64,000 nt of DNA from Pseudomonas sp. H3(2019) (GCF_007713465.1 NZ_VMSG01000001.1:186001-250000); one strand, 5' to 3'. Counted from the stretch's first letter, positions 8,717-18,476 are shown. Numbers and translations are program-made. Notes: generated by a model from the sequence alone, not told the origin.

Positions 8717-10105
8717 ATGAATAAGTCCACCTTGGCCCTGGCTGTGGCCGTAGGGGTTTTGGCGCAGCAGGCAAGCGCCGCCGGTTTCATCGAAGACAGT
8801 AAGGCGACCCTGAGCACGCGTACTTTCTACATCAACACCGATAACCGCGATTCCGACACCAAAGCCGCAAAAGCCCCAAGCAAGATAGAAGAGACTGGGC
8901 AAGGCTTCCAGCTCAACTTCACCTCGGGCTTTACCCAAGGTACTGTCGGCTTCGGTGTTGACGCCATTGGTCAGTACGGCGTGAAACTGGATTCCAGCCC
9001 GGAGAAGCACGGTAACCCTACCGGTACCGCTTCCGGTGGTACCGTGTTCCCGAGCCAGGGCAACGAAGCTGTCAACGATTTCGCCAGCCTGGGCCTGACC
9101 GGCAAGGTCAAGGTTTCGCAGACCGTGCTGAAAATCGGTACCCTGCAGCCTAACAACCCGGTCATCAAGTACAACGATGGTCGTATGCTGGCGCAAACCT
9201 TCACCGGCGGCGAGCTGGTCTCGAACGAGATCAAGGACCTGACCCTGACTGCGGGCGAAATCAACGAGGCCAAAGGGCGTAACTCCAGCAACGACGAAGG
9301 TCTGTCCCTCGCCGGTGCCAACGGTGGCTCCAACTACGACGCAGGCAAGTTCTCCAACAAGTTCTACTACGGTGGTGCTGACTACAAGATCACCAAGGAC
9401 CTGACCGCTTCGTACTACTACGGCGAGCTGAAGGACTTCTACTCGCAGAACTTCCTGGGCCTGGTGCATAACTGGTCCATCGGTCCTGGCGTCCTGAAAA
9501 GTGACCTGCGCTACTACCGTAGCCGTGACAACGGCTCCAACGGTAGCGACAAGAGCTACTTCACTACCGGCTACTACCCGGACAACACTCCTCTGGCTAA
9601 CACTACCAAGGGCAAGGTCGACAACAACCTGTACAGCTACCTGGCCCTGTACTCGGTTGAAGGCCACACCTTTGGTGCTGGTTACCAGTACAGCAACGGC
9701 GAAAGCGATTTCCCTTGGCTGAACCAGGGTGACGGTTCGTCCAACAGCACCATCACCGACATGCAGATCCAGAAGTTTGCCCGCGCTGGCGAACGTACCT
9801 GGCAAGCTCGCTACGCCTATGACTTCGCCAAAGTCGGTGTTCCAGGCCTGACCGCTGGCATCATCTATCTGCGCGGCAGCAACATCGACACTGCTGGCAA
9901 AGTCGGCAGCACTCAGACACTGACTGGCGGCTACGGCAGCAGCGAGTGGGAACGTGACCTGACCCTGGCTTACGTGGTTCCACAAGGCCCACTGAAGAAC
10001 CTGGGCGTGGCGTGGAAAAACGCTATGTGGCGCAACGACATCCCGGGTCAACGCGACCAGGATGAAAACCGTGTGATCGTCAGCTACTCGATCCCGCTGT
10101 TGTAA
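8717..10105 (+). CDS. OprD-family outer-membrane porin
   Basis: A 462-residue protein with a signal peptide (MNKSTLALAVAVGVLAQQASA) and mature start AGFIEDSKATL, typical of the OprD/Occ family of 18-stranded substrate-specific channels. Other family marks are TLSTRTFYINTDNRD, LKIGTLQPNNPVI, DFYSQNF, and a closing beta strand that ends in aromatic/hydrophobic residues (VIVSYSIPLL). These channels take up amino acids, small carboxylates or aromatics; the substrate cannot be told. I chose the ATG at 8717 because AGAGGAG lies right upstream and the longer frame has no signal peptide. A strong terminator follows. Confidence 0.88.
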   Translation: MNKSTLALAVAVGVLAQQASAAGFIEDSKATLSTRTFYINTDNRDSDTKAAKAPSKIEETGQGFQLNFTSGFTQGTVGFGVDAIGQYGVKLDSSPEKHGNPTGTASGGTVFPSQGNEAVNDFASLGLTGKVKVSQTVLKIGTLQPNNPVIKYNDGRMLAQTFTGGELVSNEIKDLTLTAGEINEAKGRNSSNDEGLSLAGANGGSNYDAGKFSNKFYYGGADYKITKDLTASYYYGELKDFYSQNFLGLVHNWSIGPGVLKSDLRYYRSRDNGSNGSDKSYFTTGYYPDNTPLANTTKGKVDNNLYSYLALYSVEGHTFGAGYQYSNGESDFPWLNQGDGSSNSTITDMQIQKFARAGERTWQARYAYDFAKVGVPGLTAGIIYLRGSNIDTAGKVGSTQTLTGGYGSSEWERDLTLAYVVPQGPLKNLGVAWKNAMWRNDIPGQRDQDENRVIVSYSIPLL

Positions 10106-10130
10106 TACCCAGGCGTTTGTAAGCCTGTAT

Positions 10131-10167
10131 AAAAAGCCCCGCTCGGCGCAAGCCTGGCGGGGCTTTT
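10131..10167 (+). terminator. Rho-independent terminator after the porin gene
   Basis: AAAAGCCCCGC (10132-10142) pairs with GCGGGGCTTTT (10157-10167) across a 14-base loop. The A-tract and T-tract make it able to work in both directions. It lies 26 bases after the porin stop codon. Confidence 0.9.
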
Positions 10168-10314
10168 GTGTTTCAAGTCGGGCCCACCCCCGCAGGCCCG
10201 CCTTCACTTCCCTCTTCGCAGCAACTCAAGGCCTTCTCGAACCCTGGTTCCAAGAGTGGTCTTTGCTCGCGTATGCGTCCAGTGAACAGATGTTTAATAT
10301 TCATTTTAGATCTA

Positions 10315-10332
10315 AATAAATCGATATTTATT
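10315..10332. promoter_or_regulatory. AT-rich palindrome upstream of lsfA
   Basis: AATAAAT-CGAT-ATTTATT is a perfect 7-bp inverted repeat, centred about 70 bases ahead of the lsfA start, in an AT-rich stretch. A closely similar element lies upstream of ssuE at 11229-11243. It may be the binding site of a sulfur-starvation regulator; this is inference. Confidence 0.4.
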
Positions 10333-10395
10333 CTTTTTAATAAGCGGTGACAATAGGCACAGTAGGCTCATCACGCACTCACCAGGAGCAGCACC

Positions 10396-11034
10396 ATGAG
10401 CCTCAGACTGGGCGACATTGCCCCCGATTTCGAACAGGATTCCAGCGCCGGCACTATCCGTTTTCACGAGTGGCTGGGCGATAGCTGGGGCGTGCTGTTT
10501 TCCCATCCGGCGGACTTCACACCGGTGTGCACCACGGAGCTGGGGTTTACCGCCAGGCTCAAGGACGAGTTCGCCCAGCGCGGCGTCAAGGCCATTGCAC
10601 TCTCGGTCGACCCGGTGGACTCGCACCACAAGTGGATCGAAGATATCAACGAAACCCAGAACACCCTCGTCAACTTTCCGATCCTCGCCGACGCCGACCG
10701 CAAGGTCTCCGACCTCTATGACCTGATTCACCCGAATGCCAACGACACCCTGACCGTGCGTTCGCTGTTTGTGATCGATCCGAACAAGAAGGTTCGCCTG
10801 ACCATCACCTATCCGGCCAGTACCGGACGCAATTTCCACGAGATCCTGCGGGTGATCGACTCATTGCAACTCACCGACAACTACAAAGTGGCCACCCCGG
10901 CCAACTGGCAGGACGGTGATGAAGTGGTGATCGTGCCATCGTTGAAGGATGAAGAGGAAATCAGCAAACGCTTCCCTAAAGGCTACCGCGCAGTGAAACC
11001 GTATCTGCGCCTGACGCCACAACCCAACAGGTAA
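10396..11034 (+). CDS. lsfA: 1-Cys peroxiredoxin, LsfA type
   Basis: A 212-residue Prx6-type peroxiredoxin reducing peroxides through the peroxidatic Cys45 in the FTPVCTTE motif. No resolving cysteine is present; the protein has this one Cys only. The C-terminal extension with AVKPYLRLTPQP is typical of 1-Cys members. In pseudomonads LsfA is induced by sulfate starvation and is linked to the ssu alkanesulfonate genes, exactly as here. AGGAG lies ahead of the ATG. The AT-rich palindrome at 10315-10332 may control it. Confidence 0.92.
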   Translation: MSLRLGDIAPDFEQDSSAGTIRFHEWLGDSWGVLFSHPADFTPVCTTELGFTARLKDEFAQRGVKAIALSVDPVDSHHKWIEDINETQNTLVNFPILADADRKVSDLYDLIHPNANDTLTVRSLFVIDPNKKVRLTITYPASTGRNFHEILRVIDSLQLTDNYKVATPANWQDGDEVVIVPSLKDEEEISKRFPKGYRAVKPYLRLTPQPNR

Positions 11035-11042
11035 GCCATGGA

Positions 11043-11146
11043 GATCGTTCCCACGCTCTGCGTGGTAATGCAGCCCGTGACGCTCCGCGTCACTGGAGGC
11101 GGAGCGTCCCTAGAGGCATTCCCACGCGGAGCGTGGGAACGATCAG
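11043..11146. repeat. Family B composite palindromic repeat
   Basis: The outer arms GATCGTTCCCACGCTCTGCG and CACGCGGAGCGTGGGAACGATC are inverted copies. Between them lies a second, inner pair built on GACGCTCCGCGTCAC / GGAGCGTCC. The whole ~100-base unit recurs at 42661 and 46366 and in decayed form at 27334. It starts just after the lsfA stop and may terminate that transcript. Confidence 0.8.
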
Positions 11147-11228
11147 TAGGGGGCAGGCCGTTTCGACGGCTTTTTTTTTCGTCTGGAGAACGGTGTCATG
11201 CATATGCATTTAAAGAATAAACACATAA

Positions 11229-11255
11229 ATAAATATGATTTATGGATATATAAAT
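11229..11255. promoter_or_regulatory. AT-rich palindromes upstream of ssuE
   Basis: ATAAAT-ATG-ATTTAT (11229-11243) overlaps a second repeat ATTTAT-GGATAT-ATAAAT (11238-11255), about 75-100 bases ahead of the ssuE start. The first closely resembles the palindrome ahead of lsfA (10315-10332): both contain TAAATAAAT followed by ATTTAT. Shared control of the two sulfur genes is a reasonable inference. Confidence 0.4.
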
Positions 11256-11328
11256 CAGCTGGTAAGGTCTGTCCATTGTCGCGAGATCGCACACTGCGAA
11301 TCGCCGGAAACGCTTAAGGAATAGCCGC

Positions 11329-11922
11329 ATGCTGGTCGTCTCACTCGGAGGAAGTCCCAGCCAACGCTCCCGCTCCGGGGTGCTGCTGGATCGCTCCCAA
11401 CGCTGGTTGCAGCAACACGGTGTAGAGGTGGTGAGTTATCAGGTACGGGACTTCCCGGCCGAAGACTTGCTGCATGCACGCTTCGACAGCCCGAAGGTGA
11501 TCGACTTGTTGCAACAGATTGAAAACGCCGATGGCTTGTTGATTGCCACGCCGGTCTATAAGGCGTCGTTTTCCGGCGCACTGAAAACCGTGCTGGATCT
11601 GCTGCCGGAGCGCGCCCTGAGCCACAAGGTTGTACTGCCCATGGCCACTGGCGGCAGCATCGCCCACATGCTGGCCGTGGATTACGCGCTCAAGCCGGTG
11701 CTGTCGGCGCTGAAAGCCCAGGAAATGCTCCACGGAATTTTCGCCGAGGACAGCCAGATCGCTTATGGCGAAGGCAGTGCCCAGGCACAGTTGTCACCGG
11801 CACTGGAACAGCGCTTGTATGAGGCGCTGGAGCAGTTCTTCAGTGCCATGGCCCGTCGGCCCAAGCCGCTGGACCCAAACCTGTTGAATGAGCGTTTATT
11901 GAGTGCTCGCTGGAGCATTTGA
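11329..11922 (+). CDS. ssuE: NADPH-dependent FMN reductase of the alkanesulfonate system
   Basis: A 197-residue flavodoxin-like reductase that supplies FMNH2 to SsuD. It shows the flavin-binding [10 protein letters not shown] loop near the N terminus and the [21 protein letters not shown] segment characteristic of SsuE/MsuE. First gene of a ssuEADCBF operon, with an AAGGA ribosome binding site 8-9 bases before the ATG. AT-rich palindromes lie upstream. Confidence 0.93.
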   Translation: MLVVSLGGSPSQRSRSGVLLDRSQRWLQQHGVEVVSYQVRDFPAEDLLHARFDSPKVIDLLQQIENADGLLIATPVYKASFSGALKTVLDLLPERALSHKVVLPMATGGSIAHMLAVDYALKPVLSALKAQEMLHGIFAEDSQIAYGEGSAQAQLSPALEQRLYEALEQFFSAMARRPKPLDPNLLNERLLSARWSI

Positions 11923-12000
11923 TCAAGTAATTCCCACCTTACTGGTCCGCTAACGGGCAAGCAGGTGCAGCCAAAACCCAATTGCAAAAAGGAGAGCGCT

Positions 12001-12969
12001 ATGCGCCCTGTCATTTTGCGTCGTGGTCTGGTCGCTCTGTTTGCTGCGGCTGTGTCCTTCGGCGTCATTACTCAAGTTCAAGCGGCCGAGACCTTGCGAA
12101 TCGGCTATCAAAAGTACGGCACTCTGGTGCTGCTCAAAGCCCGTGGCTCGCTGGAGAAACGCCTCGCTGCCCAAGGCATCAGCGTGCAATGGACTGAGTT
12201 TCCCGGCGGTCCGCAACTGCTCGAAGGGCTGAACGTCGGCTCGATCGATTTTGGCGTGACCGGCGAAACGCCACCGGTGTTCGCTCAGGCGGCCGGTGCC
12301 GATCTGCTCTACGTCGCTTACGAGCCACCCGCGCCGACCAGCGAAGCGATCCTGGTGCCGAAAGACTCGGCGATCAAATCGGTACAGGACCTCAAGGGCA
12401 AGAAGGTCGTCCTCAACAAAGGCTCCAACGTGCACTACCTGCTGGTGCGCGCACTGGAAGACGCCGGTCTCAAGTACACCGACATTCAAACCGTATTCCT
12501 GCCGCCGGCCGATGCCCGTGCGGCGTTCGAACGCGGCAGCGTCGATGCCTGGGTGATCTGGGACCCGTACCAGGCCGCTGCCGAACAGCAACTGCACGCG
12601 CGCACCCTGCGCGACGGCAGCGGCATCGTCGACAACCATCAGTTCTACCTGGCGACCAAGCCTTACGCCGAAAAACATCCGGACGTGATCAAGGCTCTGG
12701 TGGAGGAAGTCCGCACCATCGGCGAATGGTCCAAAGCCAACCCTGAAGAAGTCACCCAACAAGTCTCGCCGCTACTCGGCTTGCCGGCAGACATCACCCT
12801 GACCGCGGTGAAACGCCAGGGCTACGGTGCGCATTTCCTCACGCCGCCAGTGATCGCGGCCCAGCAGAAAATCGCCGACAGCTTCTACCAGCTCAAATTG
12901 ATTCCGAAACCCCTGAGCATCAAAGACGTGATCTGGACGCCACCGGCAGCCGTTGCCACTGCGCCGTAA
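12001..12969 (+). CDS. ssuA: Aliphatic sulfonate ABC transporter, periplasmic binding protein
   Basis: A 322-residue periplasmic solute-binding protein with a signal peptide ending in [13 protein letters not shown]. The mature part is of the SsuA/ThiY/TauA class ([56 protein letters not shown]). It delivers alkanesulfonates to SsuBC. The ATG at 12001 follows AAAAAGGAGAG and is preferred to the start at 11965, which would add residues before the signal peptide. It sits between ssuE and ssuD. Confidence 0.93.
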   Translation: MRPVILRRGLVALFAAAVSFGVITQVQAAETLRIGYQKYGTLVLLKARGSLEKRLAAQGISVQWTEFPGGPQLLEGLNVGSIDFGVTGETPPVFAQAAGADLLYVAYEPPAPTSEAILVPKDSAIKSVQDLKGKKVVLNKGSNVHYLLVRALEDAGLKYTDIQTVFLPPADARAAFERGSVDAWVIWDPYQAAAEQQLHARTLRDGSGIVDNHQFYLATKPYAEKHPDVIKALVEEVRTIGEWSKANPEEVTQQVSPLLGLPADITLTAVKRQGYGAHFLTPPVIAAQQKIADSFYQLKLIPKPLSIKDVIWTPPAAVATAP

Positions 12970-12994
12970 TTCGATTTCCTTAGGAGACCACTCC

Positions 12995-14143
12995 ATGAGC
13001 CTTAATATTTTCTGGTTCCTGCCTACTCACGGTGACGGCCATTACCTTGGCACCGCCGAAGGCGCTCGCGCCGTCGACCACGGTTATTTGCAGCAAGTCG
13101 CCCAAGCGGCGGACCGCCTGGGTTTTGGCGGGGTGCTGATTCCCACCGGCCGTTCCTGCGAAGACTCGTGGCTGGTGGCTGCATCGCTGATTCCGGTGAC
13201 CCAGCGCTTGAAGTTTCTGGTTGCGTTGCGCCCCGGGATCATTTCCCCGACGGTGGCTGCGCGCCAGGCGGCGACCCTGGACCGCTTGTCCGGTGGGCGT
13301 GCGCTGTTCAACCTGGTGACGGGCGGCGATCCGGAAGAGCTGGCCGGCGACGGATTGTTCCTCAGTCACGAAGAACGCTATCAGGCCTCGGTGGAATTCA
13401 CCCGGATCTGGCGTCGGGTACTGGAAGGCGAGACGGTCGACTACGACGGTCAGCACATCAGCGTGAAGGGCGCGAAATTGCTCTATCCGCCGATCCAGCA
13501 ACCGCGTCCGCCACTGTACTTCGGTGGCTCTTCTGAAGCGGCTCAGGATCTGGCTGCCGAGCAGGTCGAAATGGTCCTGACCTGGGGCGAGCCACCGGCC
13601 GCCGTCGCCGAGAAAATCGAACAGGTACGCGCCAAGGCCGCGAAGCTTGGACGCACCGTGCGTTTCGGTATTCGTTTGCATGTGATCGTCCGTGAAACCA
13701 ACGCCGAAGCCTGGCAAGCAGCGGATCGATTGATCTCCCATCTGGACGACGACACCATCGCCCGCGCCCAGGCCTCGTTGGCGCGCTTCGACTCGGTCGG
13801 CCAGCAGCGCATGGCCGCGCTGCACGGCGGCAGCCGCGACAACCTCGAAGTCAGCCCGAACCTCTGGGCCGGCGTCGGTCTGGTGCGTGGCGGTGCCGGC
13901 ACCGCATTGGTCGGCGACGGCCCGACCGTGGCCGCACGGGTCAAGGAATACGCGGAGTTGGGAATCGATACCTTTATCTTCTCGGGCTACCCACATCTGG
14001 AGGAATCGTATCGGGTCGCGGAGTTGTTGTTCCCGCACCTCGATATTGAGCGTCCCGAGTTGCCAAAAAGCGCCGGTTACGTCAGCCCGTTCGGCGAGAT
14101 GGTGGCCAACGACATTCTTCCCAAAGCCGCGTCCCAGAGCTGA
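12995..14143 (+). CDS. ssuD: FMNH2-dependent alkanesulfonate monooxygenase
   Basis: A 382-residue TIM-barrel monooxygenase of the bacterial luciferase family. It cleaves the C-S bond of alkanesulfonates, giving aldehyde and sulfite. Recognised by [19 protein letters not shown], the [14 protein letters not shown] stretch with the active-site Cys region, [22 protein letters not shown] and the C-terminal [15 protein letters not shown]. The ATG at 12995 follows TAGGAG. It needs FMNH2 from SsuE, encoded two genes upstream. Confidence 0.95.
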   Translation: MSLNIFWFLPTHGDGHYLGTAEGARAVDHGYLQQVAQAADRLGFGGVLIPTGRSCEDSWLVAASLIPVTQRLKFLVALRPGIISPTVAARQAATLDRLSGGRALFNLVTGGDPEELAGDGLFLSHEERYQASVEFTRIWRRVLEGETVDYDGQHISVKGAKLLYPPIQQPRPPLYFGGSSEAAQDLAAEQVEMVLTWGEPPAAVAEKIEQVRAKAAKLGRTVRFGIRLHVIVRETNAEAWQAADRLISHLDDDTIARAQASLARFDSVGQQRMAALHGGSRDNLEVSPNLWAGVGLVRGGAGTALVGDGPTVAARVKEYAELGIDTFIFSGYPHLEESYRVAELLFPHLDIERPELPKSAGYVSPFGEMVANDILPKAASQS

Positions 14144-14151
14144 GGCGCGCC

Positions 14152-14940
14152 ATGAGAAGGGAAAAACTCATCCACAGCCTCGCGCCGTGGGCCTTGCCGG
14201 TGCTGCTACTGGCGGTATGGCAGTTGTCGGTGTCGGCAGGCTGGTTGTCGACACGGATTTTGCCGGCACCGAGTGCAGTGATCGAAGCGGGCGTGAGCCT
14301 GGTGCGCAGTGGCGAAATCTGGAAACACCTGGCCATCAGCGGCTGGCGCGCCGGCATTGGTTTTGTGATTGGCGGCGGTATCGGTCTTGCGCTGGGCTTC
14401 ATCACCGGGCTATCGAAATGGGGTGAACGCGTGCTCGACAGCTCGGTGCAGATGATCCGCAACGTGCCGCATCTGGCGCTGATTCCGCTGGTGATCCTCT
14501 GGTTCGGCATTGATGAGTCGGCGAAGATTTTTCTGGTGGCGTTGGGGACGTTGTTCCCGATCTACCTCAACACTTACCACGGTATCCGCAACGTCGACCC
14601 GGCCTTGGTCGAGATGGCGCGCAGTTACGGGTTGTCCGGTTTCAGCCTGTTCCGTCAGGTGATTCTGCCGGGCGCGCTGCCTTCGATTCTGGTGGGCGTG
14701 CGCTTTGCCCTGGGCTTTATGTGGCTGACCCTGATCGTCGCGGAGACCATCTCCGCCAGCTCCGGCATCGGCTACCTGGCGATGAATGCCCGGGAGTTCT
14801 TGCAGACGGATGTGGTGGTGCTGGCGATTGTTCTGTACGCGGTGCTTGGCAAACTGGCCGACCTCGCGGCGCGTGGTCTGGAGCGGGTCTGGTTGCGCTG
14901 GCATCCGGCCTATCAAGTGGCCAAGGGTGGTGCAGCATGA
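14152..14940 (+). CDS. ssuC: Aliphatic sulfonate ABC transporter, permease
   Basis: A 262-residue inner-membrane permease with about six hydrophobic segments. The cytoplasmic EAA loop that docks on the ATPase is visible as [24 protein letters not shown]. It begins eight bases after ssuD and its stop overlaps the ssuB start (ATGA), so the two proteins are translationally coupled. It pairs with SsuA and SsuB. Confidence 0.93.
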   Translation: MRREKLIHSLAPWALPVLLLAVWQLSVSAGWLSTRILPAPSAVIEAGVSLVRSGEIWKHLAISGWRAGIGFVIGGGIGLALGFITGLSKWGERVLDSSVQMIRNVPHLALIPLVILWFGIDESAKIFLVALGTLFPIYLNTYHGIRNVDPALVEMARSYGLSGFSLFRQVILPGALPSILVGVRFALGFMWLTLIVAETISASSGIGYLAMNAREFLQTDVVVLAIVLYAVLGKLADLAARGLERVWLRWHPAYQVAKGGAA

Positions 14941-15743
14941 CCGCTCAACAACCTCCACGCCTGCTGCGCGGAATCCCGCTGGCGGTGCGCAAACTGCAAA
15001 AAACCTTTGGCGCGCGGCAGGTGCTGCGCGAGATCGATCTGCACATTCCGGCCGGTCAGTTCGTGGCCGTGGTCGGCCGCAGCGGCTGTGGCAAAAGTAC
15101 CTTGCTGCGCCTGCTGGCGGGCCTTGATCAACCCTCGGGCGGTGAGCTGTTGGCCGGTTCCGCACGGCTCGACGAGGCGCGCGAAGACACCCGGCTGATG
15201 TTTCAGGAAGCGCGTTTGCTGCCGTGGAAAAAGGTCATCGACAACGTCGGCCTCGGGCTCAAGGGCGACTGGCGCCAGCAGGCGCTGGACGCACTCGATG
15301 CCGTGGGCCTGGCAGATCGCGCCGATGAATGGCCGGCCGCATTGTCCGGCGGGCAGAAGCAGCGGGTGGCCTTGGCGCGGGCGCTGATCCATCAGCCGCG
15401 CTTGCTGTTGCTCGACGAACCGCTGGGCGCACTGGATGCACTGACCCGGATTGAAATGCAGCAACTGATCGAACGCCTTTGGCAACAGCACGGTTTTACC
15501 GTGTTGCTGGTGACCCACGACGTCAGCGAAGCGGTGGCGATTGCCGACCGGGTGTTGCTGATCGAAGAGGGCGAAATCGGCCTCGACCTGCAGGTCGAAC
15601 TGCCGCGCCCTCGGGTTCGTGGTTCCCATCGGTTGGCAGCGCTGGAGACCGAAGTGCTCAACCGCGTGCTGTCACTGCCGGGTTCACCGCCGGAGCCGGA
15701 ACCTGTTTCACCCTTGCCCACGCAATTGCGCTGGGCTCACTGA
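14937..15743 (+). CDS. ssuB: Aliphatic sulfonate ABC transporter, ATPase
   Basis: A 268-residue ABC ATPase. Walker [10 protein letters not shown] is at 47-55, the signature LSGGQ at 136-140, Walker B LLLLD at 156-160 followed by the catalytic Glu, and the switch His in VTHDVSEA. It energises sulfonate import with SsuA and SsuC. The start ATG overlaps the ssuC stop by ATGA; longer upstream frames run inside ssuC and were rejected. Confidence 0.94.
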   Translation: MTAQQPPRLLRGIPLAVRKLQKTFGARQVLREIDLHIPAGQFVAVVGRSGCGKSTLLRLLAGLDQPSGGELLAGSARLDEAREDTRLMFQEARLLPWKKVIDNVGLGLKGDWRQQALDALDAVGLADRADEWPAALSGGQKQRVALARALIHQPRLLLLDEPLGALDALTRIEMQQLIERLWQQHGFTVLLVTHDVSEAVAIADRVLLIEEGEIGLDLQVELPRPRVRGSHRLAALETEVLNRVLSLPGSPPEPEPVSPLPTQLRWAH

Positions 15744-15776
15744 CTCAATGTTCTCCCAACGACAGGAATCAACCTC

Positions 15777-15992
15777 ATGACGATCAAAGCCATCAACGTT
15801 CGCAACCAGTTCAAAGGCACCATCAAGGAAATCGTCGAAGGTGACGTGCTTTCGGAAATCGATGTTCAGACAGCGTCCGGCATCGTCACCTCGGTCATCA
15901 CCACGCGCTCGGTCAAAGAGCTGGAACTGGTGATCGGCAGCGAAGTCATCGCCTTCGTGAAATCCACCGAGGTGTCGATCGCCAAGTTGTAA
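15777..15992 (+). CDS. ssuF: SsuF, molybdopterin-binding-like (TOBE) protein
   Basis: A 71-residue single TOBE/mop domain (NVRNQFKGTIKEIVEG ... VTSVITTRSVKEL ... VIAFVKSTEVSIAK). In Pseudomonas putida the homologous ssuF closes the ssuEADCBF operon and is required for sulfonate use, by a mechanism that remains unclear; oxyanion binding is likely from the fold. AGGA lies ahead of the ATG. A hairpin repeat follows the stop. Confidence 0.88.
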   Translation: MTIKAINVRNQFKGTIKEIVEGDVLSEIDVQTASGIVTSVITTRSVKELELVIGSEVIAFVKSTEVSIAKL

Positions 15993-16006
15993 GTTCTTTG
16001 AGGTTC

Positions 16007-16036
16007 GATCGTTCCCACGCAGAGCGTGGGAACGAT
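16007..16036. repeat. Family B single hairpin repeat
   Basis: GATCGTTCCCACGC-AG-AGCGTGGGAACGAT forms a nearly perfect 13-bp stem. It lies between the convergent ssuF and TetR genes, two bases before the TetR stop, and probably acts as a shared 3' hairpin. Confidence 0.85.
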
Positions 16037-16038
16037 TA

Positions 16039-16677
16039 TCAGGTGTGAATAACGCGCTTTGGCAGGTACGGCGGCAGATACAGCCCCAGATAAGCATCAA
16101 ACACCCGCATCCCTTCCTCGGCCATGCGCGGGGTGATCTGCCCGTGCTGTTGCACCGAGCGTGCATAGACGCGATCGCCCAGCTCCATGGCCAGCGCGAA
16201 CACATCGACGTCCTTGGGTAGCGTCGGTAGTTCGAAATGCTGATCGAAGAGTTTGTGCATCAGGTCGCCGAGCTCGATGTCGTGCTGGCGGTCGGCCTGG
16301 GTGACTTCGGTCAGGCCGTGCTGCGCGAGGATCAGTTGGCGGGCGGCGGCGTCTTCGCTGTAGATGGCGAGCATGCGTTGTTCGACCAGTCGCGACAGAT
16401 CACGCCAGCCATTCAGCGAGTCGACGTCGATAGGTTCTTGCAGGCACGCGCGAAAAGCGCTGTGGACATCGGCGGTCAGGGCTTCGAGCAAGGCCGGGAC
16501 ACTGGCGAAAAAGTGGTAGACCGATGACGGCGGGATCTCGGCGCGCTCGGCGACGCTGTAGATCGACAGGCTGGCCACGCCCTCGGCGGCCAGCAGCGTG
16601 CGGGCGGCGTCGAGTATCGAGTCGATCCGGGCCTGACTGCGTGCGCGGGGTTTGCGAAGGGGGGCGGTGCGCGTCAT
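16039..16677 (-). CDS. TetR-family transcriptional regulator
   Basis: A 212-residue repressor-type regulator. The N-terminal helix-turn-helix covers about residues 15-60 (RIDSILDAARTLLAAEGVASLSIYSVAERAEIPPSSVYHFFAS, in pieces), with the usual recognition helix around PPSSVYHFF. The rest is a helical ligand domain with no recognisable effector. The ATG at 16675-16677 has AGGAGAG upstream; longer frames run through a REP element and were rejected. It sits beside the polyamine genes on the same strand as spuI, but no direct link is shown. Confidence 0.85.
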   Translation of the reverse strand: MTRTAPLRKPRARSQARIDSILDAARTLLAAEGVASLSIYSVAERAEIPPSSVYHFFASVPALLEALTADVHSAFRACLQEPIDVDSLNGWRDLSRLVEQRMLAIYSEDAAARQLILAQHGLTEVTQADRQHDIELGDLMHKLFDQHFELPTLPKDVDVFALAMELGDRVYARSVQQHGQITPRMAEEGMRVFDAYLGLYLPPYLPKRVIHT

Positions 16678-16740
16678 TGAACTCTCCTGCAGGGCAGCGG
16701 GCATTGTACGAGGCAGGTTGTGTGTTGTCTTGTCGGCCGC

Positions 16741-16836
16741 CATCGCGAGCAGGCTCGCTCCCACAGAGGATCTCCGGTGTACCCCAGGTTTATGTTCAAC
16801 ACTTATCCATAGTGGGAGCGAGCCTGCTCGCGATCC
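16741..16836. repeat. REP pair (family A), inverted
   Basis: Inverted copies at about 16741-16766 and 16812-16836 of the GTGGGAGCGAGC-CTGCTCGCGAT element, between the TetR gene start and the spuI terminator. Confidence 0.85.
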
Positions 16837-16851
16837 GCCGAAGGCGGCCAT

Positions 16852-16894
16852 AAAAAAACGCCGTGGGCATTGAAGCCCACGGCGTTGTTTTTTT
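16852..16894 (-). terminator. Rho-independent terminator after spuI
   Basis: CGCCGTGGGC (16859-16868) pairs with GCCCACGGCG (16875-16884) around a six-base loop. On the minus strand the stem is followed by seven U residues; on the plus strand a T-rich tract follows too, so it may work both ways. It lies just past the spuI stop at 16906. Confidence 0.92.
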
Positions 16895-16905
16895 GCTACA
16901 GCCGC

Positions 16906-18282
16906 TTACACGGTGTGCAGGTACCAGTTGTACTCGAGGTCGGAGATGGAGTGTTCGAACTCTTCCAGCTCACTCTCTTTACAGGCGACAAAAATGTCGA
17001 TGTATTTCGGATCGATGTACTTGGCCATGACTTCGCTGTCGTCCAGCTCGCGCAGTGCATCACGCAGGTTGTTCGGCAGGCTTTGCTCGTTCTGCTCGTA
17101 GCTGTTGCCTTCGACCGGTGCGCCCGGTTCGATCTTGTTGACCAGACCGTGGTGCACGCCCGCCAATACCGAAGCCATCAGCAGGTACGGGTTGGCATCG
17201 GCGCCAGCAACGCGGTGTTCGATACGTACGGCATCGGAAGAGCCTGTCGGTACGCGAATCGCCACGGTACGGTTGTCCAGGCCCCAGCACGGCGAGTTCG
17301 GCACGTAGAACTGTGCGCCGAAACGACGGTACGAGTTGACGTTCGGGCAGAGGAAGGCCATCTGCGCCGGTAGGGTCTCGAGCACACCGCCGATCGCGTG
17401 ACGCAGTGCGGCGTTCTGCTCGGGATCCTCACTGGCAAAAATGTTCTTGCCGTCTTTATCGAGAATCGAGATGTGGACGTGCAGACCGTTACCCGCCTGG
17501 CCTGGGTAAGGCTTGGCCATGAAGGTGGTGTCCATTTCATGGTCGTAGGCGATGTTTTTGATCAGACGCTTGAGCAGTACCGCGTAATCGCAGGCCTTGA
17601 TCGGGTCGGCAACGTGGTGCAGGTTCACTTCGAACTGCGCCGGAGCACTTTCCTTGACGATCGCGTCGGCAGGGATGCCTTGCTCTTTCGCACCTTCCAG
17701 AATGTCCTGGAGGCAGTCGACGTATTCGTCGAGGTCGTCGATCAGGTAAACCTGGGTCGAGTGTGGACGTTTGCCGGACACCGGCGAGCGTGGAGGTTGC
17801 GGCCGGCCATTCACGTTCTCCTGGTCGATCAGGTAGAACTCAAGCTCGAACGCGGCGCAGATGGTCAGGCCCATGTCGTCGAACTTGCGCACCACGTTGG
17901 CCAGCACTTCACGCGGGTCGGCGAAGAACGGCTCGCCTTCGAGTTCGTGCATGGTCATCAACAGTTGCGCGGTCGGGCGCTTCTGCCAGGGTTCATTGCA
18001 CAGGGTATTGGGGATTGGATAGCAGATTCGGTCAGCATCACCGATGTCCAGGCCCAGGCCGGTGCTTTCCACCGTCGAGCCATTGATATCCAGAGCAAAT
18101 AGGGAGGCCGGCAGGTTGATGCCTTTCTCGTAAACCTTGTGGAGGCTGGTGCGTTCGATGCGCTTGCCGCGCACCACACCATTCATATCCGCAATCAGAA
18201 GGTCAACGTACAGAACCTCAGGATGTTCCTTAAGGAACGCGTTCGCTTCGTTAAGCTGAACGGCACGCGGGGGTACCGACAT
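16906..18282 (-). CDS. spuI: Gamma-glutamylpolyamine synthetase (glutamine synthetase family)
   Basis: A 458-residue glutamine synthetase homologue that joins glutamate to putrescine or other polyamines using ATP, the first step of the gamma-glutamylation route. GS signatures are MNGVVRGKRI near the N terminus, the metal-binding Glu in AAFELEFYL, NGLHVHIS, the NRTVAIRVPTGSSD loop and RIEHRVAGADANPYL. It is divergent from spuA, as in P. aeruginosa (PA0296). Its own terminator follows. Small differences in specificity among PauA/SpuI paralogues cannot be read here. Confidence 0.9.
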   Translation of the reverse strand: MSVPPRAVQLNEANAFLKEHPEVLYVDLLIADMNGVVRGKRIERTSLHKVYEKGINLPASLFALDINGSTVESTGLGLDIGDADRICYPIPNTLCNEPWQKRPTAQLLMTMHELEGEPFFADPREVLANVVRKFDDMGLTICAAFELEFYLIDQENVNGRPQPPRSPVSGKRPHSTQVYLIDDLDEYVDCLQDILEGAKEQGIPADAIVKESAPAQFEVNLHHVADPIKACDYAVLLKRLIKNIAYDHEMDTTFMAKPYPGQAGNGLHVHISILDKDGKNIFASEDPEQNAALRHAIGGVLETLPAQMAFLCPNVNSYRRFGAQFYVPNSPCWGLDNRTVAIRVPTGSSDAVRIEHRVAGADANPYLLMASVLAGVHHGLVNKIEPGAPVEGNSYEQNEQSLPNNLRDALRELDDSEVMAKYIDPKYIDIFVACKESELEEFEHSISDLEYNWYLHTV

Positions 18283-18476
18283 GATGCAACACCTTTGTTG
18301 TTAAAAATATCAATCATTGATCTTTTCGGATTCCAGTCAACCCGAACGGCATGCCGAAGTCAAGCGAGGCCTTTTTTGCCCTAAAAAAGCGCTCGAAGGG
18401 CATTTTTGAGGCGCTTTGGGGCATTTTTGTGCCTTCGGGGTCTTTGGCGGCCGCAGGCTTGAGCGGGGCGTGTTGT

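Noticed and set aside
8666..10207. A 513-codon minus-strand frame opposite the porin gene
   Set aside because: The porin has a signal peptide, ribosome binding site and terminator; the reverse frame has none of these.
11043..11146. Repeats read as a CRISPR array
   Set aside because: The copies are inverted palindromes at scattered sites with no regular spacers and no cas genes.
14721..14936. Longer N terminus for ssuB
   Set aside because: It would run in another frame through the end of ssuC; the ATGA overlap start fits the family length.
16678..16851. Longer N terminus for the TetR regulator
   Set aside because: The extra part translates a REP element; the AGGAG-preceded ATG at 16677 is better.
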